Source: CAYJXJ01 sp964374095
GTDB taxonomy: Bacteria > Elusimicrobiota > Elusimicrobia > UBA1565 > UBA9628
Assembly (NCBI GenBank): GCA_964374095.1
Contig: CAYJXJ010000007.1
Span: 1-53,839, forward strand
Reading direction: 5' to 3'
Length of the DNA: 53,839 bases
Shown: piece after piece, positions 25,708 through 34,231 of the stretch
How the letters are laid out: each line of letters opens with the position of its first letter
How positions within the stretch are numbered: the first letter of the stretch is position 1
The notes under the pieces: generated by a model
What the model was told of the DNA's origin: nothing
The model's input: only the letters and a program-made list of their open reading frames with translations
Databases searched by the model: none
Made by a program: the position numbers and the translations under genes

Positions 25708-26999
25708 GCCGCCTCCCCGGAGGCGGCGGGAAGAAGCAGGGACAACCTGGCCCCGCCCCGCTCGGAGTTCTCGGCCGAGAGCGCGCCGCCGTGCCGGCGG
25801 GCGATGGATTGGCTCACGCACAGTCCCAGGCCGTGCCCGCCCTCCTCGGCCCGGGTCGTGGCGAAGGGCCTGAACAGGCGCTCCAGGGCTTCGGGCGGGA
25901 GACCGGGTCCCGAGTCCTCGAAGACCACCCGGACCAAGCCCGCGCCGCGCGGTGTCGGCAGCCGGTCGGCGGTCACCGAGAGCCTTCCCCCGCGGGGCAT
26001 GGCTTGGAGAGCGTTGCCGGCGAGGTTGAGAAACAAGCGCTGGAGGGAGGATGCCTCTCCCAGGACTTGAGGGAGATCGGGTGAGAAGCACGCCTGAACC
26101 TGCACGCCGAGGCGCCGGGCTTGCGCGTCGAGCAGGCCCAGCGCGGCCAGGATCTGCTCGTCCAGGCGGCAGGGCCCCTGCGGGACCGTCTGCCGGCGGG
26201 CCAGGCGCATGAAGTTCTCCATGATCCGCCGGCCGAGCCGGGATGACTTTTCGATCGTCTCGAGGTCGCGGGCCGCCTCGGCGTCCAGGCCGGGCTGCCG
26301 GCGCGCGATCTCGGCGTGGCCGAGGATGACGGCGAAGACGTTGTTGATGTCGTGGGCGAGCCCCGCGGTCAGAAGCCCCGCGTCGGCCAGCTTCCGGGCG
26401 TCTTGCAGCAGGCGCTCGCTCTCCGACAGCCGGCCCATGACGCGGCGCATTCCCTCGCGCTGGACCTCCAAGGAGCGGCGGGCCTGCCGCTCCCGCCGCG
26501 CCACGCTCCAGGTGACGGCCGCGGCCAGGGCCAGTATGCCGTTCTTAAGGAGAAGCAGGAACCCGACGCCTTCCGCATCGGCGGACCGGCCCAGCGTGAA
26601 GGCCGTGTTGAAGGCGGCCGCGCCCAGGGTGATCCAGAGAACCTCCCGCCCCGACAGCAGCAGGCAGGCCGAGAAGATGGGCAGGAGATAGAGGACCCAG
26701 AGATTGGACTCGGGGCCTCCGGAGCGCTCCAGGAGCCCGGTCACGGCCGCGCAGTTGCCCAGGATCGCGGCCAGCGCGACGGCCGGGTGCCGGGGCCAGC
26801 GCTGGAGCGCGAGCCCCGCCCCCAGGTTCAGGGCCATGATGACGAGGAACAGATACAGAGCCTGGGGGTAGACCAGGTTGGGGTTGCCGCGCCCCAGATA
26901 GGCCGCGGCGGCCATGAGCACGGAGAAGGCCGCCTCGAACCGGGTGACCAGGGGCTGCGGCTCCCGGCCGTCATGCGGAGGACCGCTTGGCTCGTTCAT
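25704..26999 (-). CDS. Membrane sensor histidine kinase
   Basis: 431 residues from ATG 26999. The N-terminal half has five or six membrane helices (ALYLFLVIMALNLGAGLAL, LWVLYLLPIFSACLLL, LLLLKNGILALAAAVTW) and no obvious ligand domain. A coiled linker precedes HisKA (GLLTAGLAHDINNVFAVILGHAEIA, phosphoacceptor His) and the HATPase domain (N box NLAGNALQAM, G1 DSGPGLP, G2 GHGLGL). It resembles NtrB-like and membrane-sensing kinases. It is translationally coupled to the secreted protein gene upstream (ATGA), which suggests that protein feeds its input. No adjacent response regulator is cotranscribed. Confidence 0.88.
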   Translation of the reverse strand: MNEPSGPPHDGREPQPLVTRFEAAFSVLMAAAAYLGRGNPNLVYPQALYLFLVIMALNLGAGLALQRWPRHPAVALAAILGNCAAVTGLLERSGGPESNLWVLYLLPIFSACLLLSGREVLWITLGAAAFNTAFTLGRSADAEGVGFLLLLKNGILALAAAVTWSVARRERQARRSLEVQREGMRRVMGRLSESERLLQDARKLADAGLLTAGLAHDINNVFAVILGHAEIARRQPGLDAEAARDLETIEKSSRLGRRIMENFMRLARRQTVPQGPCRLDEQILAALGLLDAQARRLGVQVQACFSPDLPQVLGEASSLQRLFLNLAGNALQAMPRGGRLSVTADRLPTPRGAGLVRVVFEDSGPGLPPEALERLFRPFATTRAEEGGHGLGLCVSQSIARRHGGALSAENSERGGARLSLLLPAASGEAA

Positions 27000-27757
27000 A
27001 GAATGCCGCACCTCCGGGCGATGTCGAAGGCCGCGGAATCGGCCTGCGCGAACTGCAGGGTCTCATGCGGGGTGAGCTCCGGGATGACGGGCTGCCGGAG
27101 CCAATCCCGCATGCGGGAGTAGAACCGCCTCTTGAGTTCCGGGTCGCTGATGGTCGAGCCCGGGTTGAACTTGAGCGTCCGGTAGGAGACCCCGCGCCGG
27201 AGCTGCAGGGCCCAGTAGCGGGCTTTTAGTTCGAGGATGTGGGCCTCCAGGGCGTCGACGCGCTCGCCCGCGGCCTCGCAGGCGTCATAGTCGGACGGGG
27301 CGTCCCGCAAAGAGAGGCTGTCCTCTGCATCAAGGACCGGAGGCTCGACCGTGACGTCGCGGTCGAAGGTGCGGGGAGCCTCGCGCAGGACCCGGCCGTC
27401 GCGCGTCGCCACGAGAATGGGAAGCGCCACGAGCCGCGCGCCCTCGGTCCGAAACGTCCCGGCGACCACCGCGTCCATCCCGAGGGCCAGGCCCAGCCGC
27501 CGCAGCGCCTCCGGGTCCCGCAAGGCCTTGCGGTCGAGGCCGCGGCGCTCCAGGGCTTGCGAGAGCTCGGACCAATCCAGGGCGCGCACCGCCCACCGCG
27601 CGTCAAGCCGGGGCATGAGCTTGACGGCCGCGCTCCAGCCTTCGCGCGGATCGGAGGCGTCCGAGGGGACGAGGGGCAGCACCGCCACCCGCGCCGCCTG
27701 GGCTGCTTGCGCCAGGGCCAGGACCGCCGCCGCCCAACGCGCTTGCCGCATGCCCAT
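26996..27757 (-). CDS. Secreted TolB-N-like protein coupled to the kinase
   Basis: 253 residues. The signal peptide is RWAAAVLALAQAAQAARVAVLPL. The mature N-terminal half (VAVLPLVPSDASD ... LDWSELSQALERRGL ... LGLALGMDAVVAGTFRTEGARLVALPI) resembles the alpha/beta TolB-N/CsgG-type fold, in which periplasmic proteins build a nucleotide-free Rossmann-like domain. The C-terminal half is helical with no recognised motif. Its stop overlaps the histidine-kinase start (ATGA), so it may be a periplasmic sensor or accessory factor of that kinase. An internal ATG at 27751 is an equal start. Confidence 0.6.
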   Translation of the reverse strand: MGMRQARWAAAVLALAQAAQAARVAVLPLVPSDASDPREGWSAAVKLMPRLDARWAVRALDWSELSQALERRGLDRKALRDPEALRRLGLALGMDAVVAGTFRTEGARLVALPILVATRDGRVLREAPRTFDRDVTVEPPVLDAEDSLSLRDAPSDYDACEAAGERVDALEAHILELKARYWALQLRRGVSYRTLKFNPGSTISDPELKRRFYSRMRDWLRQPVIPELTPHETLQFAQADSAAFDIARRCGIL

Positions 27758-27766
27758 AGTCTAGCC

Positions 27767-27785
27767 CCCGGGCCTCAAGCCCGGG
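27767..27785. promoter_or_regulatory. Inverted repeat in a divergent intergenic region
   Basis: CCCGGGC-CTCAA-GCCCGGG, a perfect 7-bp stem with a 5-nt loop, 10 nt upstream of the 27757 start. It has no T-tract and could be an operator or a 5'-UTR hairpin of the minus-strand gene. Confidence 0.3.
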
Positions 27786-27835
27786 TGAGGCCGGGCTTAA
27801 TTGCTCCTGAATGCCCGCTGCGGCGTTAAATTAGT

Positions 27836-27841
27836 TATACT
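27836..27841 (+). promoter_or_regulatory. Candidate -10 of the response regulator gene
   Basis: TATACT, the same hexamer as in the tRNA-tuf promoter, in an AT-rich stretch 17 nt before ATG 27859. No good -35 is seen. Confidence 0.4.
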
Positions 27842-27858
27842 AGAATCGCTAGATAATC

Positions 27859-28551
27859 ATGCCGCAGAAAATCCTCATCGTCGACGACGACCGCAAGATC
27901 CTGGACGTGGTCCGCAAGTTCCTCGGCAAGGAGGGGTTTGCGGCCGTGGTCGCGGATTCGGGCTCCGACGCCCTGCTGTTGGTCAAAGACTCCCAGCCCG
28001 ACCTCATCCTGGTGGACGCCGAGATGCCCGACCTCGGCGGCCACGCGGTGTGCCGGGTCCTAAAGAAGGAAGCGGCCACGCGCTCCCTGCCGGTCGTCAT
28101 CATGTCCGGCTCGCGCATCGACGAGGCCGACATCATGGAAGGCTTGGAGGGCGGGGCCGACGACTACGTGGCCAAGCCCTTCTCCCTGGGGGTGCTGGCG
28201 GCCCGCATCCGGGCGGTGCTCCGGCGCTACGAGGCCAAGAGTGCCGCGCCGGAGGCCCTCAGGAAGGCCGGCATCGAGCTCGACCCCGCGGGGCGCGCCG
28301 TCAAGTCGGGGGGACGGACGCTCTCCCTGACGAGAAAGGAGTTCGATCTCCTGGCCGCGCTTCTTTCCAAGGCCGGGCGGGTCCTGAGCGTGCCCTACCT
28401 CCTCGAGACGGTCTGGGGCTACGACCCGGCCGATTACAACGACCCCGGGACCGTGGAAGTCCACGTGTCGCACCTGCGCAAGAAGCTGGGCCCCCGCGCG
28501 GCCCGGCGCATCGTGACCCTGCCCGGCCTGGGCTATAAATTTGAGGCGTAG
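27859..28551 (+). CDS. OmpR/PhoB-family response regulator
   Basis: 230 residues. The receiver domain covers 1-120 (ILIVDDDRKIL acidic pocket, phosphoacceptor Asp in LILVDAEMPD, Ser/Thr in VIMSGS, Lys in YVAKPF). A winged-helix DNA-binding domain covers about 130-228 (SLTRKEFDLLAALLSKAG, VLSVPYLLETVWG, VEVHVSHLRKKLG, IVTLPGLGYKF). It is a complete transcription factor of a two-component system. It is followed 42 nt later by a membrane histidine kinase that may be its partner, although that kinase is coupled to a different regulator. Confidence 0.92.
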   Translation: MPQKILIVDDDRKILDVVRKFLGKEGFAAVVADSGSDALLLVKDSQPDLILVDAEMPDLGGHAVCRVLKKEAATRSLPVVIMSGSRIDEADIMEGLEGGADDYVAKPFSLGVLAARIRAVLRRYEAKSAAPEALRKAGIELDPAGRAVKSGGRTLSLTRKEFDLLAALLSKAGRVLSVPYLLETVWGYDPADYNDPGTVEVHVSHLRKKLGPRAARRIVTLPGLGYKFEA

Positions 28552-28593
28552 GCCCCCGTATATGGAAACTAGAAAAGAGCCCGCATTCGGGAA

Positions 28594-30654
28594 ATGATTC
28601 CAGCGCGCGCGCCTTCCTCCCTTGCCTCCGGCCGCGGGACCGTTGCGCCGGAGCTGGAGCCGCGTTCCTGGCCGGCCCGGTTTCCAAGGATGGCCTCCCG
28701 CTTCGCCATGGGCGTCAGCGGCCTGGCCCTGGCCGGTTGGACCTGGGATATAGAACTATTCAAACGTCTCTCCCCGGTTTCCGTCGCGATGAATCCCATG
28801 ACCGCCGTGGGGCTGTCGCTGGCCGCGGTCTCCCTCGAGCTTCAGGCCGACCCGAGGGAGGCGCGCCCCGACCGCGGGAAGACGCGGGCGGCGGCCGCGG
28901 CGCTGGCGGGTCTGGCGGCCGTCATCGGCGGTCTTCGGCTCCTGGGATATGTCGCGGGCTGGGACATCGGCGTCGATCGCGCGCTTTTCGCCGCCAAGCT
29001 GGCGGGGGGCGGGGGGGAGTTGCCCAACCGCATGGCGCCCAATACGTCCTTTGCTCTCCTCCTTCTGGGCGGAGTTCTCGTCTTCCTTGATTGGAGGGGC
29101 GCGCGCCTGCGCGGTCTCGCGCATGCCATGGCCGTTCTCGCGTCGCTGACGGCGCTCCTCGCCCTCATCGGATATGCCTATGACGTGCCCCGGTTCTACG
29201 GCATCTTTCCACACATCGCCATGGCGGTCAACACGGCGGCCTGTTTCGTGGTCCGCAGCTTCGGCGCGATGCTGGCGCGCCCGGATCGAGGCTTGGCCGC
29301 CGTCCTCGTCAGCCGCCATAGCGGGGGCGTCACGGCCAGGAGGCTCCTGCCGGCCGTGGTCGGGGCGCCCATCGTCCTGGGCTGGCTGCGCCTGGCGGGG
29401 GAGCGCCGGGGTCTTTATGGAGCGGAGTTGGGTTCGGCGCTCGACGCCACGGTCGCCGCGGGCCTGTTCGCGGCGTTGGTCGTCTGGCAGGCCATGCTCT
29501 TGGACGAGACGGACGCGGACCGGGAACGCGACGCGGAGTCTCTCCGGCGGTCCGAGAGCCGCTTGTCCCACGCCTTGGACCTCGCCCAAGCGGCGGCCAT
29601 CTCCGTGGACGACGGCCGGCGCATCATCGCGTACGACGAGCGCGCCGAGAGGATATTCGGGCATTCCGCGCGGGAGGCGCTCGGCCGTCCGCTCGATATC
29701 CTCATCCCCGTCCGTCTGGCCGAGGAGCATCGCCGCCATGTGGCGGATTTCGGGGCCGCCGCGGAAACGGCCCGTCGGATGGGCGAACGGAGCGACGTTT
29801 GCGGCCGCCGCAGGGACGGCTCGGAGTTCCCCGCCGAGGTGGCGATCTCGAAAGCCAGGGAGAACGGGGCGTGGGTCTTCACGGCCGTCGTCCGCGACGT
29901 CACGGAACGCAAACGGGCGGAGGAGGAGCTGCGCGCCTCCGCCGCGAGGCTCGCCGCCGCCAACGAGGAATTGGAGGCGTTCGCCTACTCCGTCGCTCAT
30001 GACCTCAGGGCCCCGCTTCGCCATATCGGGGGCTTCATCCAACTGCTGGCCAAGAGGACGGGGGCCGCGCTCGACGACGAGAGCGGCAAATACCTGGCGA
30101 CGATCTCGGAGTCGGCCGAACGGATGGGCGTCTTGATCGACGATCTGCTGGCGTTCTCCCGCCTGGGGCGCGCGCCGATGAGGCGCAACCGGGTTGATCT
30201 GGGGGCCCTCCTGCGGGCCGCGGCCAAGGAGCTCGAGCCCGACTCCGGGGACCGGAGAATCGACTGGAGGCTCTCGCCGCTTCCCGAGGTCGAGGGCGAC
30301 CCCGCCATGCTGCGCTTGGTCCTCTTCAATCTGCTGTCCAACGCCCTCAAGTTCACCAGGCCGCGCCGGGCCGCGGTGATCGAGGTCGGGACCCTCGACG
30401 ACGGCCCCGGCCGGGTCGCGGTCTTTGTCCGCGACAACGGGGTGGGATTCGACATGCGATACGCGGACAAGCTCTTCGGCGTGTTCCAGCGCCTGCACGG
30501 CGAGGACGATTTCGAAGGCACCGGCATCGGCCTGGCCAACGTCCGGCGGATCATCGTCCGCCACGGCGGGAGGACCTGGGCCGAGGGGACGGCCGGCGGG
30601 GGAGCGACCTTCTGCTTCTCCTTGCCGGCAGGCGCGAAGGAGGCGGCGGCATGA
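28594..30654 (+). CDS. Membrane PAS histidine kinase
   Basis: 686 residues. About eight membrane helices fill residues 40-300, with two related segments (NRMAPNTSFALLLLG; HIAMAVNTAACFVV) that suggest an internal duplication, in a MASE-like sensor I cannot name. A PAS domain covers about 325-445 (ISVDDGRRIIAYDERAERIFG ... VVRDVTERKRAEEE). HisKA (FAYSVAHDLRAPLRHIGGF) and HATPase (NLLSNALKF, DNGVGFD, GTGIGLANV) follow. The H-box type is that of phytochrome-like kinases that pair with small Rcp1-like receivers, exactly what is encoded next with an ATGA overlap. Confidence 0.9.
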   Translation: MIPARAPSSLASGRGTVAPELEPRSWPARFPRMASRFAMGVSGLALAGWTWDIELFKRLSPVSVAMNPMTAVGLSLAAVSLELQADPREARPDRGKTRAAAAALAGLAAVIGGLRLLGYVAGWDIGVDRALFAAKLAGGGGELPNRMAPNTSFALLLLGGVLVFLDWRGARLRGLAHAMAVLASLTALLALIGYAYDVPRFYGIFPHIAMAVNTAACFVVRSFGAMLARPDRGLAAVLVSRHSGGVTARRLLPAVVGAPIVLGWLRLAGERRGLYGAELGSALDATVAAGLFAALVVWQAMLLDETDADRERDAESLRRSESRLSHALDLAQAAAISVDDGRRIIAYDERAERIFGHSAREALGRPLDILIPVRLAEEHRRHVADFGAAAETARRMGERSDVCGRRRDGSEFPAEVAISKARENGAWVFTAVVRDVTERKRAEEELRASAARLAAANEELEAFAYSVAHDLRAPLRHIGGFIQLLAKRTGAALDDESGKYLATISESAERMGVLIDDLLAFSRLGRAPMRRNRVDLGALLRAAAKELEPDSGDRRIDWRLSPLPEVEGDPAMLRLVLFNLLSNALKFTRPRRAAVIEVGTLDDGPGRVAVFVRDNGVGFDMRYADKLFGVFQRLHGEDDFEGTGIGLANVRRIIVRHGGRTWAEGTAGGGATFCFSLPAGAKEAAA

Positions 30655-31106
30655 GCGAGTTGAAGCGGATACTTCTGGTGGAGGACGACCGCAAGGACGT
30701 CGAATTGACCCTCGCGGCGCTGGCCGAGCATAACCTCGCCAATGAGGTGATCGTCGCCAGGGACGGGGCCGAGGGTTTGGACTATCTCAAGCGCCGGGGG
30801 GCCTTCTCCTTGCGGGCCGAGGGAAACCCGGTCGTGGTTCTCCTCGACCTGAAGCTGCCGAAGCTGGATGGGGCCCAGGTCCTGGGAGCCATGAAGTCCG
30901 ACGGCCTGCTCAAGTCGGTACCGGTCGTCATCCTCACCTCATCGCGGGAAGCCAGGGACCTGGAGGCGTGCTACCAGCTCGGCGTCAACGCCTACGTGGT
31001 CAAGCCCGTCCGGTTCCAGGAATTCATCGACGTCGTCAAGGAGCTCGGGATCTTCTGGGCGCTGATCAACGAGCCTCCGCCGGGAAGCGTCGCGAGGGCG
31101 CCCTAG
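30651..31106 (+). CDS. Rcp1-like single-domain response regulator
   Basis: 151 residues, only a receiver domain: ILLVEDDRKDVELT, phosphoacceptor Asp in VVLLDLKLPKLDG, ILTSS, and NAYVVKPVRF. The extra insertion YLKRRGAFSLRAEGNP is characteristic of Rcp1-type regulators that pair with phytochrome-like kinases. It overlaps the kinase gene by 4 nt, so it is that kinase's direct partner. The output is probably phosphotransfer to the following hybrid kinase. Confidence 0.9.
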   Translation: MSELKRILLVEDDRKDVELTLAALAEHNLANEVIVARDGAEGLDYLKRRGAFSLRAEGNPVVVLLDLKLPKLDGAQVLGAMKSDGLLKSVPVVILTSSREARDLEACYQLGVNAYVVKPVRFQEFIDVVKELGIFWALINEPPPGSVARAP

Positions 31107-31110
31107 CCGA

Positions 31111-33048
31111 ATGGATATGGACGCCGGCGTTCGGATACTGCATCTTGAGGACAACCGCAACGACTCAAATCTGCTTGAGGCGCTGTTGGATGAGGCGGGC
31201 CTGCGCTGCGAGCTGATCCGGATCGAAACCCGCGGGGAATACGCCGGCTGGCTGGACACGGGGGGCTTCGACCTGATCGTCTCCGACTACACCCTCCCGT
31301 CCTTCGACGGCGGGGAGGCGCTGCGGATGGCCCGGGAGCGGCGTCCCGAGATTCCCTTCATCTTCTTCTCCGGGACCATGGGCGAGGACAATGCGGTCCA
31401 GGCCCTGCTGGGGGGCGCGACGGACTATGTCCTCAAGACCGATCCCAAGCGGCTGTCCGCCGCGGTCCGGCGCGCCCTTCGAGAAGCCTCCCAAGGCGCC
31501 GAGCTGAGGGCCGCGGCGCGGGCCGTCGCCGAGAGCGAGGAGAAGTTTCGCGCGCTGACGCACACGGCCGTCGATGCCATCATCACGGCGGATGAACAGG
31601 GCCGCATCACATACCTCAACCCGGCGGCCGAGAAACTCTTCGGTTGGAGCGGCTCGGAGTTGATGGGGCGCCCGTTATCCGGCATCATCCCGGAACGATA
31701 CCCACGCCGCCAGGCGGCGGGCTCCCAACCCCGGGTGATCGGCCGTACGGTCGAACTTTCCGGCCTGCGAAGAGACGGGGCGGAATTTCCGCTGGAGCTG
31801 TCCCTGTCGGAATGGGCGGCCGGCGGGGGCCGGTCCTTCGCCGCGATCATCCGCGACATAAGCGCGCGCAGGCAGGCGGAGCAGGCTCTCCGGGACACCG
31901 AGGCCCAATTGCGCCAGGCCCAGAAGATGGAGGCGATCGGCCGCCTGGCCGGAGGCGTGGCGCACGACTTCAACAACCTGCTCACCGCCATCATGGGGCT
32001 GGCCGACCTCTGCCTGCTGGAGCTTCCCCCGGAGAGCCCCCTGCGCGTGGACCTCTCCGAGATCAAGAGCACCGCGTTGCGCGCCGCGGCCCTAACCCGC
32101 CAGCTTCTGGCCTTCTCGCGAAAGCAGGTCATCCAACCCCGTCCGGTGGACTTAAGCGAGCTGGTCGCCGGCTTGGAGCGCATGCTGCGGCGGGTCATCG
32201 AGGAGGACATCGCTCTCGAATTGCGGCCGGCGCCGCGGCCGGCCGTCGCCTTCATCGACCCCATACAGGTCGAACAGCTCGTCTTGAACCTGGCGGTGAA
32301 CGCCCGCGACGCCATGCCCGGCGGCGGCAAGCTCACGCTGTCCCTGGGGCATGCCGCGCTCGACGCGGTCTTCTGCGGGTCCCGCCCGGGGTCTCGTCCC
32401 GGGGACTACGTGCTCCTCTCCATCGCCGACACGGGAACGGGCATGACCGCGGAGGTCAAGGCTCACCTCTTCGAACCCTTTTTCACCACCAAGGAGCCTG
32501 GCAAGGGCACGGGTCTGGGGCTGGCCACCTGCTTGGGCATCGTCAAGCAGAACGGAGGCTGGATCGGCGCCGAGAGCGCGCCGGGGCGGGGGGCTCGGTT
32601 CGACATCTATCTTCCCGCGCATGGGGGCCGCGCGGTTCCGGTCGGCCCGCCCGCGCCGACGGCCGGGTCGCTTCGCGGCGCGGAGGTCCTCCTGCTTGCC
32701 GAGGACGAGCCGGCGGTGCGGCGGCTGGCCGCGCGCGCCTTGCGGGGGCAGGGCTATAGGGTCTTGGAGGCGGCCGACGCCGACGAGGCCCTGCGCCGGG
32801 TCGCGGAGGACCTCACGCGCGAGATCCGCCTCCTGATCGCCGACGCCATCATGCCGGGAGAAGGGGGGCGGCGCCTCGCCCAGCGCGTCCGCGAACTGCG
32901 CCCCGACATCCGCCCCCTGTTCGTCTCGGGGTACGCCGACGAGTCCATGTCCCGCCAGGGCGTCCTCCCGGCGGACTTGGACTTTCTCGCCAAGCCCTTC
33001 GCGCCGGCTCAACTCCTCGCCAAGGTCCGGGAGATTCTCGACCGCTGA
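31111..33048 (+). CDS. REC-PAS-histidine kinase-REC hybrid protein
   Basis: 645 residues, soluble. The N-terminal receiver covers about 5-125 (ILHLEDNRND, Asp in LIVSDYTLPSFDG). A PAS domain covers about 145-260 (AIITADEQGRITYLNPAAEKLFGW). HisKA follows (GGVAHDFNNLLTAIMG), then HATPase (NLAVNARDAMPGGG, DTGTGMT, GTGLGLATCLGI) and a C-terminal receiver (LLLAEDEPAVR, Asp in LLIADAIMPGE, KPF). It starts 4 nt after the Rcp1-like gene. The architecture suggests a relay: the upstream regulator or its own N-terminal receiver controls kinase activity, and the C-terminal receiver modulates output. Confidence 0.9.
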   Translation: MDMDAGVRILHLEDNRNDSNLLEALLDEAGLRCELIRIETRGEYAGWLDTGGFDLIVSDYTLPSFDGGEALRMARERRPEIPFIFFSGTMGEDNAVQALLGGATDYVLKTDPKRLSAAVRRALREASQGAELRAAARAVAESEEKFRALTHTAVDAIITADEQGRITYLNPAAEKLFGWSGSELMGRPLSGIIPERYPRRQAAGSQPRVIGRTVELSGLRRDGAEFPLELSLSEWAAGGGRSFAAIIRDISARRQAEQALRDTEAQLRQAQKMEAIGRLAGGVAHDFNNLLTAIMGLADLCLLELPPESPLRVDLSEIKSTALRAAALTRQLLAFSRKQVIQPRPVDLSELVAGLERMLRRVIEEDIALELRPAPRPAVAFIDPIQVEQLVLNLAVNARDAMPGGGKLTLSLGHAALDAVFCGSRPGSRPGDYVLLSIADTGTGMTAEVKAHLFEPFFTTKEPGKGTGLGLATCLGIVKQNGGWIGAESAPGRGARFDIYLPAHGGRAVPVGPPAPTAGSLRGAEVLLLAEDEPAVRRLAARALRGQGYRVLEAADADEALRRVAEDLTREIRLLIADAIMPGEGGRRLAQRVRELRPDIRPLFVSGYADESMSRQGVLPADLDFLAKPFAPAQLLAKVREILDR

Positions 33049-33131
33049 GGCCTTCAGCGGGAGTTAAGCCCTTCCTAACCCCGGCGTCAGGCCCGCGGGC
33101 TATCCTGGTACTGAAGGAAGGGGGGTGGGCC

Positions 33132-33482
33132 ATGACGAAGGAAACGAAGGTCCTGGTGGTCGATGACGAGGCGGGGGTGCGGCGCGTGATCCGGCGGGCC
33201 TTGGAGGGAGCCGGCTGCCGCGTCATCGAGACCGAGGACGGCGCCGGCGCCGCCGCGTTGGCCCGGACCGAGCGGCCCGACGTGGTTTTTTTGGACATCC
33301 GCATGCCGCTGGTCGACGGGATCGCCGTCATCGAGGACATCCGGGCGGAGGCGCCCGACGCCGTGGTGGTCGTGGTCTCCGGGGACCCGAACCGGGAGGC
33401 GCTGGCCCTGGACCGCGGGGCGCACGCCTTCCTTCAGAAGCCCTTCGACCTCGACGAACTGCGGGCGCTGGCCCGCGTCTAG
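33132..33482 (+). CDS. Single-domain response regulator
   Basis: 116 residues, a CheY-like receiver: VLVVDDEAGVRRVIRRAL, phosphoacceptor Asp in VVFLDIRMPLVDG, VVVSGD, and AFLQKPFDLDEL. It has no output domain, so it must act by protein contact or phosphorelay. A strong Shine-Dalgarno (GGAAGGGGGG) precedes the ATG. It ends the plus-strand signalling run and overlaps the convergent HTH-receiver gene by 4 nt. Confidence 0.9.
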   Translation: MTKETKVLVVDDEAGVRRVIRRALEGAGCRVIETEDGAGAAALARTERPDVVFLDIRMPLVDGIAVIEDIRAEAPDAVVVVVSGDPNREALALDRGAHAFLQKPFDLDELRALARV

Positions 33483-34087
33483 GCCGCCAGCGCCTCCGCG
33501 ACCGGGGTGAGGGTCACCCCGAGGAGCTCGGCCGCCTTGGCCTTGAGTTCCGGGATCGACAGCGGCTTGCGCAGGAAGGCGTCGCTGTTATCTTCGATGA
33601 AACGCTGCTTGGCCTCGGGCAGCCTCTTGCCGGTGATGGCGACGATCTTGACCCCCCGCGTGGCGGGGTTGGCCTTGAGCGAGGCGCAGAGCTTGGCGCC
33701 GTCCACCACGGGCATGACCACGTCCAGGATGGCCAGGTCCGGGGGGTTCTTGCCCATGGCGACCAGGGCGTCGATGCCGCTGGTCAAGGCCTCGACGCGC
33801 AGCAGGTGCGGATAGTCCCGGAAGGCCCGCTGGAGCATGCGGCATACGGCCGGGTCGTCATCGACGATCAGGATGCGCTTCTGGGGGGAGGCCAACTCCG
33901 CGGGCATGGGGTAGCCGCACTGGCGGATGAAGCGGACCAGATCCTCGCGGATGATGCGCCGGTGGCCGCCGGGGGTCACGCTGGCTTTAAGACGGCCGTC
34001 CTTGATCCACTTGATCACCGTGGTCGGAAAGACCCCGCACATCCGGCTCGCGTCGGCGGTCGTGTAGAAGCGCTTGGTCTCGGCCAT
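33479..34087 (-). CDS. MerR-like HTH and receiver-domain fusion
   Basis: 202 residues from ATG 34087. An excisionase/MerR-type helix-turn-helix comes first (about 5-60; FYTTADASRMCGVFPTTVIKWI ... LKASVTPGGHRRI). A receiver domain follows at about 70-190 (ILIVDDDPAVCRML, Asp in LAILDVVMPVVDG, AITGK, FLRKPLSIPEL). The order is reversed relative to most response regulators, where the receiver precedes the DNA-binding domain. It probably binds DNA at the divergent region upstream of the 34232 operon. The role in controlling that operon is inferred from adjacency. Confidence 0.88.
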   Translation of the reverse strand: MAETKRFYTTADASRMCGVFPTTVIKWIKDGRLKASVTPGGHRRIIREDLVRFIRQCGYPMPAELASPQKRILIVDDDPAVCRMLQRAFRDYPHLLRVEALTSGIDALVAMGKNPPDLAILDVVMPVVDGAKLCASLKANPATRGVKIVAITGKRLPEAKQRFIEDNSDAFLRKPLSIPELKAKAAELLGVTLTPVAEALAA

Positions 34088-34217
34088 GGTTTCCCCTATC
34101 CGGTCCAAGGGACAGTTTAACGGGAAAACCGGCGAAATGCAAGGGGCGGGTCTTGCGCGTTTGGGGTGATATTGACGATATGCTCGAATAACGTGAATTA
34201 CTATATAGACACTTATA

Positions 34218-34226
34218 TGGTATTAT
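34218..34226 (+). promoter_or_regulatory. Extended -10 promoter of the ThDP-halogenase operon
   Basis: TGG-TATTAT ends 5 nt before ATG 34232 in an AT-rich stretch (34170-34230) unlike the GC-rich surroundings. There is no good -35 at the normal spacing. A leaderless or nearly leaderless transcript is predicted. The divergent HTH-receiver gene shares this 144-bp region. Confidence 0.55.
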
Positions 34227-34231
34227 AGGGC

